Below the pieces are notes generated by a model that made no database searches, had not been told where the DNA came from, and was given only the letters and a program-made list of their open reading frames with translations. From the NCBI RefSeq assembly GCF_026672545.1, contig NZ_JAPPRJ010000001.1:2419501-2483500 (forward strand): a stretch of DNA of 64,000 bases. Direction: 5' to 3'. Origin of the DNA: Rhizobium sp. SL86. Lineage in GTDB: Bacteria; Pseudomonadota; Alphaproteobacteria; Rhizobiales; Rhizobiaceae. The translations under genes and the position numbers were made by a program. Below, piece by piece: positions 16,187 to 26,008 of this stretch (positions are counted from its first letter, which is position 1; the number at the start of each line of letters is the position of its first letter).

Positions 16187-16459
16187 TTACCGGTCGAGGA
16201 CCGCGCGGATGGTTTCCATGGCCGTCACAAGCCTGCGGGAGACTTCGCGGTTGACTTCTTCCAGGCGGTTCGCACGGAATTCCGACTGGTCCAGCTCCTG
16301 GGCAAGGCGAGCGCGGTCGGCATGCACCCGACGGACCTCGTTTTCCGCATCGACGGCCTCACGCTGGCGCTCGATGCGGGCATCCACAGCGTTTTCGAGG
16401 CTGTTGACCGCGGCCCAGAGGTCTGAAATGGCAGCGTCTAAGGTCTTTTCCACCGGCAT
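16187..16459 (-). CDS. DUF4164 coiled-coil protein
   Basis: A 90-residue protein from ATG 16457-16459 (MPVEKTLDAA). An upstream in-frame ATG at 16558 would add 33 residues that lack coding character. Nearly all of it is a coiled coil (LENAVDARIERQREAVDAE, RLAQELDQSEFRANRLEEVN). DUF4164 genes habitually sit before zapA in Rhizobiales, which suggests a division-related partner, but no function is established. Confidence 0.8.
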   Translation of the reverse strand: MPVEKTLDAAISDLWAAVNSLENAVDARIERQREAVDAENEVRRVHADRARLAQELDQSEFRANRLEEVNREVSRRLVTAMETIRAVLDR

Positions 16460-16768
16460 CCTGCTGGTACTCGGGTCCGCGCGACAATCAGACGCGAATC
16501 GCGTCCCTTCGCCAACTAATATAGGCGGCACCCTAAGCGGGGCGCACCGGGCGGTCAATAAAGTGGCGGGATGCGTGCCGCCGCTAAGCTGTGGATCGCG
16601 CCCTTTACGGCGCTGGAGGGAGGCCTAGTTAACAGGGGGCGAAATACTTTCGCAATGCGTCGGCGTCCGTGCCTTTTGTTGACTTGGCCGTTGCACCTGC
16701 TAAGGATCAGCCGCGCCTCACTTGGTCCGTCCAGGGCCGTGATTGACACCGAAAACAGCGGACTAGCC
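16460..16768 (+). promoter_or_regulatory. Divergent promoter region DUF4164 / tkt
   Basis: No gene is seen in these 309 bases. A perfect inverted repeat, GCGAAA (16639-16644), TAC, TTTCGC (16648-16653), lies about 25 bases before a plausible TTGACT -35 (near 16679) with TAAGGA about 16 bases further. The repeat is placed like an operator for the carbon-metabolism genes that follow. Confidence 0.4.
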
Positions 16769-18742
16769 ATGACCTCTCGCGAAAAACACAACCGGATGGC
16801 AAATGCGATCCGTTTCCTCTCGATGGATGCTGTCGAGAAGGCCAATTCCGGCCATCCCGGCCTGCCTCTCGGGGCTGCCGATGTCGCCACGGTCCTTTTT
16901 AGCCGCTACCTGAAGTTCGATCCGAAGAACCCGCTCTGGCCGGACCGCGATCGTTTCGTGCTGTCTGCCGGCCATGGCTCGATGCTTCTCTATTCGCTCC
17001 TCTACCTCACCGGTTACGAGGACATGACGATCGAGGACATCAAGCAGTTCCGTCAGCTCGGTTCCAAGACCGCCGGCCATCCGGAATACGGTCATGCGTC
17101 CGGCATCGAGACGACGACCGGCCCGCTCGGCCAGGGCATCGCAAACGCCGTCGGCATGGCAATCGCCGAACGCAAGCTGTCGGAAGAATTCGGCGCGGGC
17201 TTGCAGAACCACTTCACCTATGCACTCGTCGGCGATGGTTGCCTGATGGAAGGCATCAGCCAGGAAGCGATTGCGCTTGCCGGTCACCTGAAGCTCAACA
17301 AGCTGATCGTCTTCTGGGATAACAACAACATCACGATCGACGGTGCGGTCTCGCTGTCGGATTCGACGGATCAGATCGCCCGCTTCAAGTCGGTGCACTG
17401 GAACACGATCGAGATCGACGGCCATGATCCGGACGCGATCGCTGCCGCCATCGAAGCAGCCCAGACGTCCGATCGCCCGACCTTCATTGCCGCCAAGACC
17501 ATCATCGGCTTCGGCGCGCCGAACAAGCAGGGCACGCACAAGGTGCACGGCTCGCCGCTCGGCGCGGAAGAAATCGCTGCTGCCCGCAAGGCGCTGAACT
17601 GGGAGGCGGAAGCCTTCGTCGTTCCGGCGGACGTGCTGGATGCCTGGCGCCTCGTTGGCCTGCGCTCCACCAAGGCGCGCAAGGAATGGGAAGAGCGTCT
17701 TGCTGCTGCCGAGACCCGCGCCGAGTTCGTGCGTCGTTTTGCCGGCGACCTGCCGGGCGGCTTCGACAGCGCGATCGACGCGTTCAAGCAGAAGGTTGCC
17801 GCCAACCCGCCGACGGTTGCCACCCGCAAGGCTTCCGAAGACGTGCTCGAAGTCATCAACGGCCTGCTGCCGGAAACGCTCGGTGGTTCGGCCGACCTGA
17901 CGCCGTCCAACAACACCAAGACCAGCCAGATGAAGGCGATCACGCCGACGGACTTCTCCGGTCGCTACATGCACTGGGGCATCCGCGAGCATGCGACCGC
18001 TGCCGCGATGAACGGTATTGCGCTGCATGGCGGTCTCATCCCCTATTCGGGCGGCTTCCTGATCTTCTCCGATTATTGCCGTCCGTCCGTTCGCCTGGCG
18101 GCCCTCATGGGCATCCGTGTCGTGCATGTCTGGACGCATGATTCCATCGGCGTCGGCGAAGACGGCCCGACGCACCAGCCGGTCGAACATGTGGCGGCGT
18201 TGCGTGCGATCCCGAACCTGCTGCTCTTCCGTCCGGCCGATGAGACCGAGACGGCCGAATGCTGGCAGATCGCGCTGAAGACGAAGGATCGTCCGTCGGG
18301 CCTGGCGCTGACCCGCCAGAACCTGATGCCGGTGCGCAAGGAATATGAAGAGAAGAACCTGTCTTCTCACGGCGCCTACGAACTGGTGCCCTCTGCCGAT
18401 GCGAAGGTCTCGATCTTCGCCTCCGGTTCGGAAGTCGAGATCGCCGTCAAGGCCGCCGAGGTTCTGGAAGGCAAGGGCATTGCAACCCGCGTCGTTTCCG
18501 TGCCCTGCGTCGAGCTGTTCTTCGAGCAGTCGGAGGATTACCGTGAGGCGATCCTCGGCACCTCGCCGGTCAAGATTGCCGTGGAAGCGGCGGTGCGTGA
18601 GGGCTGGGATGCCTTCATCGGCAGCGACAGCACCTTCATCGGCATGAAGTCCTTCGGCGCCTCCGGCCCGGCCAAGGATCTCTACAAGCATTTCGGCATC
18701 ACGGTAGACGCCGTTGTTGCTGCGGCAGAAGCCAAGCTCTGA
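16769..18742 (+). CDS. tkt: Transketolase
   Basis: A 657-residue thiamine-diphosphate enzyme of the pentose phosphate/Calvin-type pathway, exchanging two-carbon units. ATG 16769 gives the family N-terminus [20 protein letters not shown]. Visible motifs are [17 protein letters not shown], the ThDP motif [13 protein letters not shown] with [10 protein letters not shown] about 28 residues on, the pyrimidine-domain ...[19 protein letters not shown], and a [17 protein letters not shown] loop. It is first in a tkt-gap-(...)-pgk-fda carbon cluster common in rhizobia. The length is normal. Confidence 0.97.
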   Translation: MTSREKHNRMANAIRFLSMDAVEKANSGHPGLPLGAADVATVLFSRYLKFDPKNPLWPDRDRFVLSAGHGSMLLYSLLYLTGYEDMTIEDIKQFRQLGSKTAGHPEYGHASGIETTTGPLGQGIANAVGMAIAERKLSEEFGAGLQNHFTYALVGDGCLMEGISQEAIALAGHLKLNKLIVFWDNNNITIDGAVSLSDSTDQIARFKSVHWNTIEIDGHDPDAIAAAIEAAQTSDRPTFIAAKTIIGFGAPNKQGTHKVHGSPLGAEEIAAARKALNWEAEAFVVPADVLDAWRLVGLRSTKARKEWEERLAAAETRAEFVRRFAGDLPGGFDSAIDAFKQKVAANPPTVATRKASEDVLEVINGLLPETLGGSADLTPSNNTKTSQMKAITPTDFSGRYMHWGIREHATAAAMNGIALHGGLIPYSGGFLIFSDYCRPSVRLAALMGIRVVHVWTHDSIGVGEDGPTHQPVEHVAALRAIPNLLLFRPADETETAECWQIALKTKDRPSGLALTRQNLMPVRKEYEEKNLSSHGAYELVPSADAKVSIFASGSEVEIAVKAAEVLEGKGIATRVVSVPCVELFFEQSEDYREAILGTSPVKIAVEAAVREGWDAFIGSDSTFIGMKSFGASGPAKDLYKHFGITVDAVVAAAEAKL

Positions 18743-18813
18743 GCCATTCTGGGAGGCGCCGTCAGGCGCCTTCCGCGATTTCAGAAAAGCCCATGTTAAG
18801 GGAGTGGACGTAA

Positions 18814-19824
18814 ATGACTGTGAAGGTTGCCATCAATGGCTTCGGCCGCATCGGCCGCAACGTGCTGCGTGCCATCGTCGAGTCGGGTCGTACCGATATC
18901 GAAGTGGTCGCGATCAACGACCTCGGTCCGGTTGAGACCAATGCGCACCTGCTGCGCTACGATTCGATCCACGGCAAGTTTCCGGCCGATGTGAAGGTCG
19001 ACGGCGACAGCATCATCGTGGGCGGCGGCAAGCCGATCAAGGTCACGGCGATCAAGGATCCGTCGACACTGCCGCACGGCGAACTCGGCGTTGACATCGC
19101 CATGGAATGCACCGGTATCTTCACCGCCCGTGACAAGGCTGCAGCCCACCTGACGGCTGGCGCCAAGCGCGTCATCGTTTCGGCTCCGGCCGATGGTGCC
19201 GACCTGACGGTCGTCTACGGCGTCAACCACGACAAGCTGACCAAGGATCACCTGGTCATCTCCAACGCATCCTGCACGACGAACTGCCTGGTTCCGGTCG
19301 TCAAGGTTCTGAACGACGCGCTCGGCATCGATCATGGTTTCATGACCACGATCCACTCCTACACGGGTGACCAGCCGACGCTCGACACCATGCACAAGGA
19401 TCTCTACCGCGCCCGCGCGGCAGCGCTCTCGATGATCCCGACCTCGACCGGTGCCGCAAAGGCCGTCGGCCTGGTTCTGCCGGAACTGAAGGGCAAGCTC
19501 GACGGCACCTCGATCCGCGTGCCTACCCCGAACGTCTCGGTCGTCGATTTCAAGTTCGTCGCCAAGAAGAACACCACGAAGGACGAAGTCAACGAGGCCA
19601 TCATCGCTGCTTCGAACGGCGCGCTGAAGGGCATTCTCGGTTACACCGACGAGCCGCTCGTCTCCCGTGACTTCAACCACGACAGCCATTCGTCGATCTT
19701 CGCACTCGACCAGACCAAGGTTCTGGAAGGCAATTTCGTGCGCATCCTGACCTGGTACGACAACGAGTGGGGCTTCTCCAACCGTATGTCGGACACGGCC
19801 GTGGCGCTCGCAAAGCTGATCTGA
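18814..19824 (+). CDS. gap: Glyceraldehyde-3-phosphate dehydrogenase, type I
   Basis: A 336-residue NAD-dependent enzyme. It begins [20 protein letters not shown]. The catalytic cysteine is Cys154 in [12 protein letters not shown], and the His of [11 protein letters not shown] and the C-terminal [12 protein letters not shown] are present. Transketolase ends 71 bases upstream; that gap holds a GC-rich hairpin (GGCGCC, GTCA, GGCGCC) without a T tract, so read-through from tkt is likely. Confidence 0.97.
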   Translation: MTVKVAINGFGRIGRNVLRAIVESGRTDIEVVAINDLGPVETNAHLLRYDSIHGKFPADVKVDGDSIIVGGGKPIKVTAIKDPSTLPHGELGVDIAMECTGIFTARDKAAAHLTAGAKRVIVSAPADGADLTVVYGVNHDKLTKDHLVISNASCTTNCLVPVVKVLNDALGIDHGFMTTIHSYTGDQPTLDTMHKDLYRARAAALSMIPTSTGAAKAVGLVLPELKGKLDGTSIRVPTPNVSVVDFKFVAKKNTTKDEVNEAIIAASNGALKGILGYTDEPLVSRDFNHDSHSSIFALDQTKVLEGNFVRILTWYDNEWGFSNRMSDTAVALAKLI

Positions 19825-19848
19825 TCTATTGATCATCGCAGGCAATAA

Positions 19849-19876
19849 AGGGCGGTCCGGATCTCCGGGCCGCCCT
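19849..19876. terminator. Bidirectional terminator between gap and the Tad-like gene
   Basis: AGGGCGGTCCGG (19849-19860), loop ATCT, CCGGGCCGCCCT (19865-19876), nearly perfect. It lies between convergent genes. The T tract on the plus side is weak. Confidence 0.7.
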
Positions 19877-19903
19877 CTTCGTTTCACGTCGGATGATCTT
19901 CTC

Positions 19904-21166
19904 TTACTTGGTCAATCGGATCGTCTGCGAACCGCTGCCGCCATTGGACGGACCGCCGTCATAGGGTTCGACCATCCAGTTGGACGAATTCATGATGACG
20001 GTGTTGACCACCAGGCTGATCCTGGACGTCTGGTTGGTGGTCGAATTGTAGGTCACGTCGCGGTTCGGCAGGTAGATGATCCCTTCGAGGGTCTCGCCTT
20101 TGGATCCGTTGAAGACATATTGCTGTTTGTTGGCGTTGTTGGCGGCGTTCGAGGTTTTCTCGAACATCAGGATGCCCTTGTAGGTTCCGCTGGTCGGGGC
20201 CGTGCCCGTAAAGGTGAGGCCGCCATTGGCGCGCAGTTCGCTGTAGACGTCCGGGAAATAGAAGGTCACGCCATTGGCGATGATGGTCGAGCCCGAATTG
20301 ACGATCATGCGGCCCTTGATGATGTGCAGGCCGGGTTTGAAGGTGATCGTCGGGCTGCCGTTGAAAATCACGTCGCAATGGACGCCTGGCTCGAGCGTGA
20401 TCGTCTTGACGTCCTTCACGCCGCTCGTGGTGCAGGTCGAGGGTACCGCCGGTTCCGGAAGCTGGCCGGCATAGGGATCGGTATTGATCTGGCAGCCCAC
20501 CTCCAGATTGGTCAGCGTGCCGCCGTTCTTGATATAGTTCGTTCCCTTGACGCAGAATTTTGCCGTCTGAACTGTCGAACCGCCGTTCATGATGAACGCC
20601 GGGGCAGAGGTCGAGGCGACATCGACGCGGCAGTTCGTCGACTTCAGGTTGACGCCCGAGTTGATCAGCACCGCCTGGCTCTTGTTGCCGAGCACGTAGA
20701 TGCAGGAGGCCGGGCTGCTGGTCTCGGTGGAAACGGAGCCCAGCACGGAGGATTCGACACTGAGCGGCAGAGTAGAGAGACCAATGAGCCCGAGGAAGCT
20801 CGTCGGGTAGTTCTGCGCATAACCGCCGGTCAGGCTGCCATCCTTGTTCTGCGTCACCTCGAGGCGGTCTGCGAGCGAGATCTCCTCGTCGGGGTCGTTG
20901 GTTTCTCCATCGAATGCAGACAAGAAATTCGTGACCGTTTGCTTCTGACTGTCGTAATCGCTTTCGCGCGCTGCCGCCAGCATTGCGCCATCCAACTGGG
21001 TTTGCATCTGCAGCCTTTGATTGTAGGCTGCGTAAAGATCGACCGATCCGCCTGCCGCCACAAGAAGAAGCGGCAATAGAAGCGCCGTCAGCATTCCGAA
21101 ATTTCCATCGCGGTTTGCAAGATACGATGCAGTCAATGATCTGGAGCGCGGCATATTGAACGACAT
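19904..21166 (-). CDS. Tad-like (TadE/TadG N-terminus) envelope protein
   Basis: A 420-residue protein from ATG 21164-21166 (MSFNMPRSRSL); an in-frame upstream extension is rich in Arg and unlikely. The N-terminal ~50 residues show the TadG-like pattern: basic, then a GNFGMLTALLLPLLLVAAGG membrane segment and VDLYAAYNQRLQMQTQLDGA. The remainder is a large Ser/Thr/Asn-rich domain with many short strands (NSGSTIIANGVTFYFPDV, IIKGRMIVNSGS), four or more Cys and no VWA MIDAS motif. It is probably exported and beta-rich. No other tad genes are nearby, so it is an orphan; adhesion is only a guess. Confidence 0.7.
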   Translation of the reverse strand: MSFNMPRSRSLTASYLANRDGNFGMLTALLLPLLLVAAGGSVDLYAAYNQRLQMQTQLDGAMLAAARESDYDSQKQTVTNFLSAFDGETNDPDEEISLADRLEVTQNKDGSLTGGYAQNYPTSFLGLIGLSTLPLSVESSVLGSVSTETSSPASCIYVLGNKSQAVLINSGVNLKSTNCRVDVASTSAPAFIMNGGSTVQTAKFCVKGTNYIKNGGTLTNLEVGCQINTDPYAGQLPEPAVPSTCTTSGVKDVKTITLEPGVHCDVIFNGSPTITFKPGLHIIKGRMIVNSGSTIIANGVTFYFPDVYSELRANGGLTFTGTAPTSGTYKGILMFEKTSNAANNANKQQYVFNGSKGETLEGIIYLPNRDVTYNSTTNQTSRISLVVNTVIMNSSNWMVEPYDGGPSNGGSGSQTIRLTK

Positions 21167-21547
21167 GGTGCTCTCATCCCGGGAATTCGGATCTCGACTT
21201 CGACCCAATACTGCAAATTCTCTGCTTTTCCGTTGCCTTCGTCGTTCGAATTGAAACCAATCCTTCTTTTGCACATTCTTCCGGCTGATCGCCGGTTGCG
21301 GGCGTGGAACTTTCTGACACGAATGGTCGGTTTGCCCTTCTCTTGCCGGATTTGAACAGGTCTAATGGACCGTCGCCTGATTCCCGCCGTTGCGACACAT
21401 CTCTCATGGCAACTTTAGCAGGTGTCTCGTGCCGGATGCGGAGATGGCGGGCAGGATGGCGTCTTGCGCAGGGGATCCCGCGGCACGCGACATACGCGCT
21501 GCCGCTGCGGATCAAGGCAACAGGCCAGTTGGAAAGAGGGTGTCAGG
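21167..21547. other. Intergenic region between divergent genes, no gene seen
   Basis: These 381 bases separate the Tad-like gene (minus) and the antiporter (plus). Frames that are open here have no ribosome sites and read as Arg/Cys-rich noise. It presumably holds both promoters. I found no convincing repeat or RNA. Confidence 0.5.
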
Positions 21548-23461
21548 TTGGAGGCTTTTTATCTCATCGTGTTGGTCGGCACTATTCTCGTGCTGGTCGC
21601 CGCCTTCTCCAGTCTGCTCGCCTTCCGCTTCGGCGCCCCCTTGCTTCTTGTCTTCCTGATGATCGGCCTGCTTGCCGGCGTCGATGGTCTCGGCATCAAT
21701 TTCAGCAATTTCCCGCTGGCCTATATGCTGGGTTCGCTGGCGCTGGCGGTCATCCTGTTCGATTCCGGTTTCGGAACCTCGCTGCATTCCTTCCGGATTG
21801 CCGCGGTGCCGGCCATTACCATGGCGTCGATCGGCGTGGTGCTGACCGCTGCCATCTTTGCCTTTGCCGCCTCTCTTCTGCTCGGCCTCAGCTGGCTCGA
21901 AGGCATGTTGCTCGGCTCGATCGTCGCCTCGACGGATGCGGCGGCCGTCTTTTTCCTGCTGCGTATCGGCGGCATCCACATCCGCGACAAGGTGCGTTCG
22001 TCGCTCGAAGTCGAATCGGGCACCAACGATCCGATGGCGGTGTTCCTGACGATTGCGCTGGTGGAGCTGATCAGTTCGGGGCAGGGAAGCAGCGGCTTCA
22101 ACCTCGAGCTTTTTGCGATGTTCGTCAAGCAGATGGGGCTCGGCGGCGTGATGGGCCTGCTGGGCGGCATAATGATCGTCAACGTGCTGAACCGCCTGCC
22201 GGTCGACCGGGGTTTGGCACCGATCTTCGTGCTCGCCCTTGCGCTCCTCGTCTTCTCCATTACCGGTGCGCTGGATGGCAGCGGCTTCCTTGCGGTTTAT
22301 GTCGCCGGAATTTACGCCGGCAATCGCAAGATATTCGCCAAGGAGGCAATCTCGCGGTTCCAGGACGGCATGACCTGGCTTGCGCAGATCATTATGTTCC
22401 TGTTGCTCGGCCTGCTCGCAACGCCATCGGAATTCCCGTCACTCCTGCTGCCGGCGGTCGGGCTGGCGCTTTTCCTCATCTTCGTCGCACGACCGATCGC
22501 GGTCTGGCTCAGCCTGCTGCCCTTCGATTTCACCCAGCAGGAAATCGGCTTCGTCGCCTGGGTCGGCCTGCGCGGCGCCGTGTCGGTGCTTCTCGGCATC
22601 ATGCCGATCCTCGGCGGCATCGATCATGCGCATGTCTATTTCAACAGCGCCTTCATCATCGTGCTGGTTTCGCTTCTGTTGCAGGGCTGGACGATCAAAC
22701 CGGTTGCCGAGCGGCTCGGCCTCATCATCCCGCCGCGCATCGGCGAGGTGGACAAGGTGGAACTCGACCTGCCGGGACGCGCCAATCACGAGCTGATCTC
22801 CTACCGTGTCATCCGTGACAGCCCGGTCTTGCGCGGCGAGCGCATTCCGCGCTGGGCAACGCCTTCGCTCGTCATCCGCGACGGGCGCAGCATGCGCTAC
22901 CAGTATGCCGGTCGCCTGCGCGAGAACGATCAGGTCTATCTTTTCATTGCTCCCGGCTATTCGCGCCTGCTCGACCGTCTGTTTGCCAGCCGTGCGCCGG
23001 TGGACGAGGACGATGCGGATTTCTTCGGCGCCTTTGCCATCTCGCCCTCTCGCCCGGCCAAGGAACTGGATGCGGCTTATGGTCCAGGGCTCCTCAGCGT
23101 CGCCGAGCAGGCGATGTCGATCGGCGATCTGATGACCTATAGGCTGGGCGGCCGGGCGGAATATGCCGACCGCGTCCGGCTCGGCTCGATCATCCTGATC
23201 GTGCGCGACATCGACGAACACGGGCACATCGAATCCGTCGGGATTTCGCTCGAAGCGGTCGAGCCCGCCACCCGCCTGCCGATCTTCATCAACATGCGCG
23301 AAATCGCTCACCGGGTGCGCGACACGCTGCGGCGTTATCGCGGCAAGCCTGTGCCCGCAGCCCCGGTTCCGGCGTCAGCTGGACCTGCCGAAAAGACCGA
23401 GAAACCGATTGACGGGACGCCGGCCGCCAATGCATCCGGCGAGGGCGAAAAACGCCCCTGA
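21548..23461 (+). CDS. Potassium/proton antiporter (CPA1, NhaP2/CvrA type)
   Basis: A 637-residue inner-membrane transporter. I place the start at TTG 21548 ([13 protein letters not shown]), 5-10 bases after GAAAGAGGG; longer frames upstream are not protein-like. About 12-13 membrane helices span residues 5-390, including the ion-site region [15 protein letters not shown] and [15 protein letters not shown] (Asp pair). A cytosolic RCK_C (TrkA-C) domain follows, with [20 protein letters not shown], then a C-terminal CorC_HlyC-like domain and a Pro/Ala-rich tail. NhaP2-type proteins expel K+ in exchange for protons. The gene is inserted between gap and pgk. Confidence 0.88.
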   Translation: MEAFYLIVLVGTILVLVAAFSSLLAFRFGAPLLLVFLMIGLLAGVDGLGINFSNFPLAYMLGSLALAVILFDSGFGTSLHSFRIAAVPAITMASIGVVLTAAIFAFAASLLLGLSWLEGMLLGSIVASTDAAAVFFLLRIGGIHIRDKVRSSLEVESGTNDPMAVFLTIALVELISSGQGSSGFNLELFAMFVKQMGLGGVMGLLGGIMIVNVLNRLPVDRGLAPIFVLALALLVFSITGALDGSGFLAVYVAGIYAGNRKIFAKEAISRFQDGMTWLAQIIMFLLLGLLATPSEFPSLLLPAVGLALFLIFVARPIAVWLSLLPFDFTQQEIGFVAWVGLRGAVSVLLGIMPILGGIDHAHVYFNSAFIIVLVSLLLQGWTIKPVAERLGLIIPPRIGEVDKVELDLPGRANHELISYRVIRDSPVLRGERIPRWATPSLVIRDGRSMRYQYAGRLRENDQVYLFIAPGYSRLLDRLFASRAPVDEDDADFFGAFAISPSRPAKELDAAYGPGLLSVAEQAMSIGDLMTYRLGGRAEYADRVRLGSIILIVRDIDEHGHIESVGISLEAVEPATRLPIFINMREIAHRVRDTLRRYRGKPVPAAPVPASAGPAEKTEKPIDGTPAANASGEGEKRP

Positions 23462-23531
23462 ATGTCTTTGCGTCCCCGGTCAGGTCGGTTATGGTCCGCT
23501 TCGAAATTCAACACCAGAACGGATCCATACC

Positions 23532-24734
23532 ATGCCGGCCTTCAAGACCCTTGACGACCTCTCCGACATCGCGGGCAAGCGCGTTCTCGTGCGCGTCGAT
23601 CTCAACGTCCCGGTTGCGGACGGGAAGGTGACGGACGCGACGCGCATCGAGCGCGTGGCGCCCACCATTCTCGAACTGTCCGGCAAGGGCGCCAAGGTGA
23701 TCCTGCTCGCCCATTTCGGCCGCCCGAAGGGCGCGCCGGTCGCCGACATGTCGCTGAAGCTGATCGCGCCGGCTGTCGAGGCGGTTCTCGACCATGCGGT
23801 CCTGTTTGCCGATGATTGCATCGGCGAGGCGGCAGCCTCCGCCGTTGCCAAGATGGAAAACGGCGACATCCTGCTTCTGGAAAACACCCGCTTCCACAAG
23901 GGCGAAGAAAAGAACGACGCCGATTTCACCGCGGCACTCGCGGCCAATGGCGATATTTTCGTCAATGACGCTTTCTCGGCTGCCCACCGTGCGCATGCCT
24001 CGACGGAAGGTCTTGCCCACCATATGCCGGCCTATGCCGGCCGCACCATGCAGCAGGAACTGGAGGCGCTGGAAAAGGGCCTCGGCAACCCGGTTCGCCC
24101 GGTCGTCGCGATCGTCGGCGGCGCAAAAGTCTCCACCAAGATCGACCTCCTGATGAACCTCGTCAAGAAGGTCGACGCGCTGGTGATCGGTGGCGGCATG
24201 GCCAACACCTTCATCGCCGCACGCGGCACCAATGTCGGCAAGTCGCTCTGCGAGCATGACCTTGCCGAAACTGCCAAGCAGATCATGATCGAGGCGGCGA
24301 GCGCCCAGTGCGCCATCATCCTGCCGATCGACGGCGTGGTTGCCCGCGAGTTTAAGGCGGGTGCCGCAAACGAAGTGGTCGCGATCGACGCGATCCCGGC
24401 CGATGCCATGGTGCTCGATGTCGGCCCGAAGTCGATCGAGGCGATCAATGACTGGATCAGCCGCGCCCAGACGCTGGTCTGGAACGGTCCGCTCGGCGCC
24501 TTCGAAATCGAACCCTTCGATGCCGCAACCGTCGCAGCCGCAAAACATGCCGCCGAACGCACCAAGGCCGGCCAGCTCGTCTCCGTCGCCGGTGGCGGTG
24601 ATACGGTCGCGGCCCTCAACCATGCCGGTGTCGCCGACGACTTCTCGTATGTCTCGACCGCCGGCGGTGCCTTCCTGGAATGGATGGAAGGCAAGGAACT
24701 GCCGGGCGTTTCCGTCCTCACCAAGGCCGGTTGA
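23532..24734 (+). CDS. pgk: Phosphoglycerate kinase
   Basis: A 400-residue glycolytic/gluconeogenic kinase. ATG 23532 gives [10 protein letters not shown]; the family motif [18 protein letters not shown] follows. [26 protein letters not shown], a hinge [13 protein letters not shown] and the nucleotide loop [15 protein letters not shown] are all intact. A strong terminator lies 22 bases past the stop, so the downstream aldolase is likely transcribed separately. Confidence 0.97.
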   Translation: MPAFKTLDDLSDIAGKRVLVRVDLNVPVADGKVTDATRIERVAPTILELSGKGAKVILLAHFGRPKGAPVADMSLKLIAPAVEAVLDHAVLFADDCIGEAAASAVAKMENGDILLLENTRFHKGEEKNDADFTAALAANGDIFVNDAFSAAHRAHASTEGLAHHMPAYAGRTMQQELEALEKGLGNPVRPVVAIVGGAKVSTKIDLLMNLVKKVDALVIGGGMANTFIAARGTNVGKSLCEHDLAETAKQIMIEAASAQCAIILPIDGVVAREFKAGAANEVVAIDAIPADAMVLDVGPKSIEAINDWISRAQTLVWNGPLGAFEIEPFDAATVAAAKHAAERTKAGQLVSVAGGGDTVAALNHAGVADDFSYVSTAGGAFLEWMEGKELPGVSVLTKAG

Positions 24735-24755
24735 TGCGTCAGCCCTAAAAAACGG

Positions 24756-24783
24756 GAGCGCACCTATATAGAAAGGTGCGCTC
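24756..24783 (+). terminator. Terminator of pgk
   Basis: A perfect 10-bp stem, GAGCGCACCT (24756-24765) with AGGTGCGCTC (24774-24783), loop of 8. Confidence 0.75.
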
Positions 24784-24790
24784 TCCGGTA

Positions 24791-24852
24791 AATCGGTTTA
24801 AATAATTTTTTATGTTTTAAACGATTGAAAAAAATTCAATCGTTTCAAGCGC
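24791..24852. promoter_or_regulatory. Cluster of related palindromes ahead of fda
   Basis: An AT-rich stretch holds AATCGGTTTAAA (from 24791), TTTAAACGATT (from 24816) and a perfect 11-bp inverted repeat, AAACGATTGAA (24819-24829) with TTCAATCGTTT (24835-24845). AAGCGCT follows at 24848. Several units centre on CG with AT-rich flanks, as LacI-family operators do. The location between pgk and fda suggests control by a sugar-responsive repressor or activator. Confidence 0.5.
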
Positions 24853-24954
24853 TAAGCGTAGGATTTCCCTGTTAAAAAACTTCTGTTATCCGCGAATGAT
24901 ATTGAGCGAGATATGGACGCATTGTGCGCCGACTTGAGGGACAGGAGTGTAAGC

Positions 24955-25854
24955 ATGGGGTACGCCAAGATGTTGGACAAGATGAGCTCTGCGCCTGGAT
25001 TTATTGCGGCGCTGGATCAGAGCGGTGGTTCAACACCGGGAGCCTTGCGTCTCTATGGCGTGTCTGAATCCGATTATCAGACCGAAGAAGACATGTTCCG
25101 CCTGATGCACGCCATGCGCGTGCGCATCATGAGCGCCCCGGCCTTCACCGGCGACAAGGTGATCGGCGCGATCCTGTTCGAGCGGACGATGGACGGCGAT
25201 GTGGATGGCGAGCCGGTCCCCACTTTCCTCTGGGAGAAGCGCGGCGTCGTGCCCTTCCTCAAGGTGGACAAGGGCCTGAATGCTGAAGAGAACGGCGTGC
25301 AGACGATGAAGGCGATGCCGGATCTCGACGCGCTGCTCATCCGTGGCCGCGAGAAGGGAATTTTCGGCACCAAGATGCGCTCCGTGATCGCCCATGCGGA
25401 CAAAGCTGGCATCGCGGCCGTCGTCAAGCAGCAGTTCGAGGTGGGTCGCCAGATCATCGGCCAGGGCCTGATGCCGATCATCGAGCCGGAAGTCTCGATC
25501 AAGAGCCCGACCAAGCAGGAAGCCGAAGCCATTCTGCGCGATGAAATTGCTGAACAGCTCGACAAGCTTCCCGCTGGCGAAACCGTCATGCTGAAGCTGA
25601 CGATCCCGACGGTTGCCGATTTCTATGCGCCGCTCATCGCCCACAAATCCGTCGTGCGGCTCGTCGCCCTCTCCGGCGGTTACACCACGGCGGATGCTTG
25701 CGAGAAGCTCAGCCACAATCACGGCATGATCGCCAGTTTTTCGCGCGGCCTCACCGAGGGGCTTCGTGTGTCGATGAGCGACGACGAGTTCAATGCAAGC
25801 ATCGCCCAGACGATCGACCAGATCTACGCCGCAAGCGTCAACAAGGTCGGCTGA
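24955..25854 (+). CDS. fda: Class I fructose-bisphosphate aldolase
   Basis: A 299-residue Schiff-base aldolase of the bacterial class I group, cleaving or forming fructose-1,6-bisphosphate. ATG 24955 has AGGAG 8 bases upstream; ATG 24913 does not. Visible are AALDQSGGSTPGALRLYGV, PFLKVDKGLN, LMPIIEPEVSIKSP and VMLKLTIPT, whose Lys fits the catalytic lysine, plus LSGGYTTADAC near the end. It completes the tkt-gap-pgk-fda set. An AT-rich operator cluster sits in its leader. Confidence 0.93.
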   Translation: MGYAKMLDKMSSAPGFIAALDQSGGSTPGALRLYGVSESDYQTEEDMFRLMHAMRVRIMSAPAFTGDKVIGAILFERTMDGDVDGEPVPTFLWEKRGVVPFLKVDKGLNAEENGVQTMKAMPDLDALLIRGREKGIFGTKMRSVIAHADKAGIAAVVKQQFEVGRQIIGQGLMPIIEPEVSIKSPTKQEAEAILRDEIAEQLDKLPAGETVMLKLTIPTVADFYAPLIAHKSVVRLVALSGGYTTADACEKLSHNHGMIASFSRGLTEGLRVSMSDDEFNASIAQTIDQIYAASVNKVG

Positions 25855-25884
25855 TCTTTGAAGCCCCTTTTTGGAGGGGAGGCG

Positions 25885-25914
25885 AAAGGCCGTTCTCGCA
25901 GGAGGGCGGCCTTT
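25885..25914 (+). terminator. Terminator of fda
   Basis: AAAGGCCG (25885-25892) pairs with CGGCCTTT (25907-25914). Confidence 0.6.
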
Positions 25915-26008
25915 CACTGTTTCTGATGGGTGACGTCACAAACATTCGTTGGCGCATCGCCGCCCGGCACGTTAGCCATTCCGCTGTTTGGGTCAGGAGG
26001 AGGCAGGC

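Noticed and set aside
16763-18691. Long minus-strand frame over transketolase
   Set aside because: Shadow of a highly conserved gene.
18752-18772. GGCGCC-GTCA-GGCGCC hairpin between tkt and gap as a terminator
   Set aside because: No T tract follows and gap is expected to be co-transcribed.
25930-25939. GTGACGTCAC palindrome, with TGACGTCA again near 53515
   Set aside because: The motif is short, recurs inside genes, and its distance to starts differs; no regulator can be argued.
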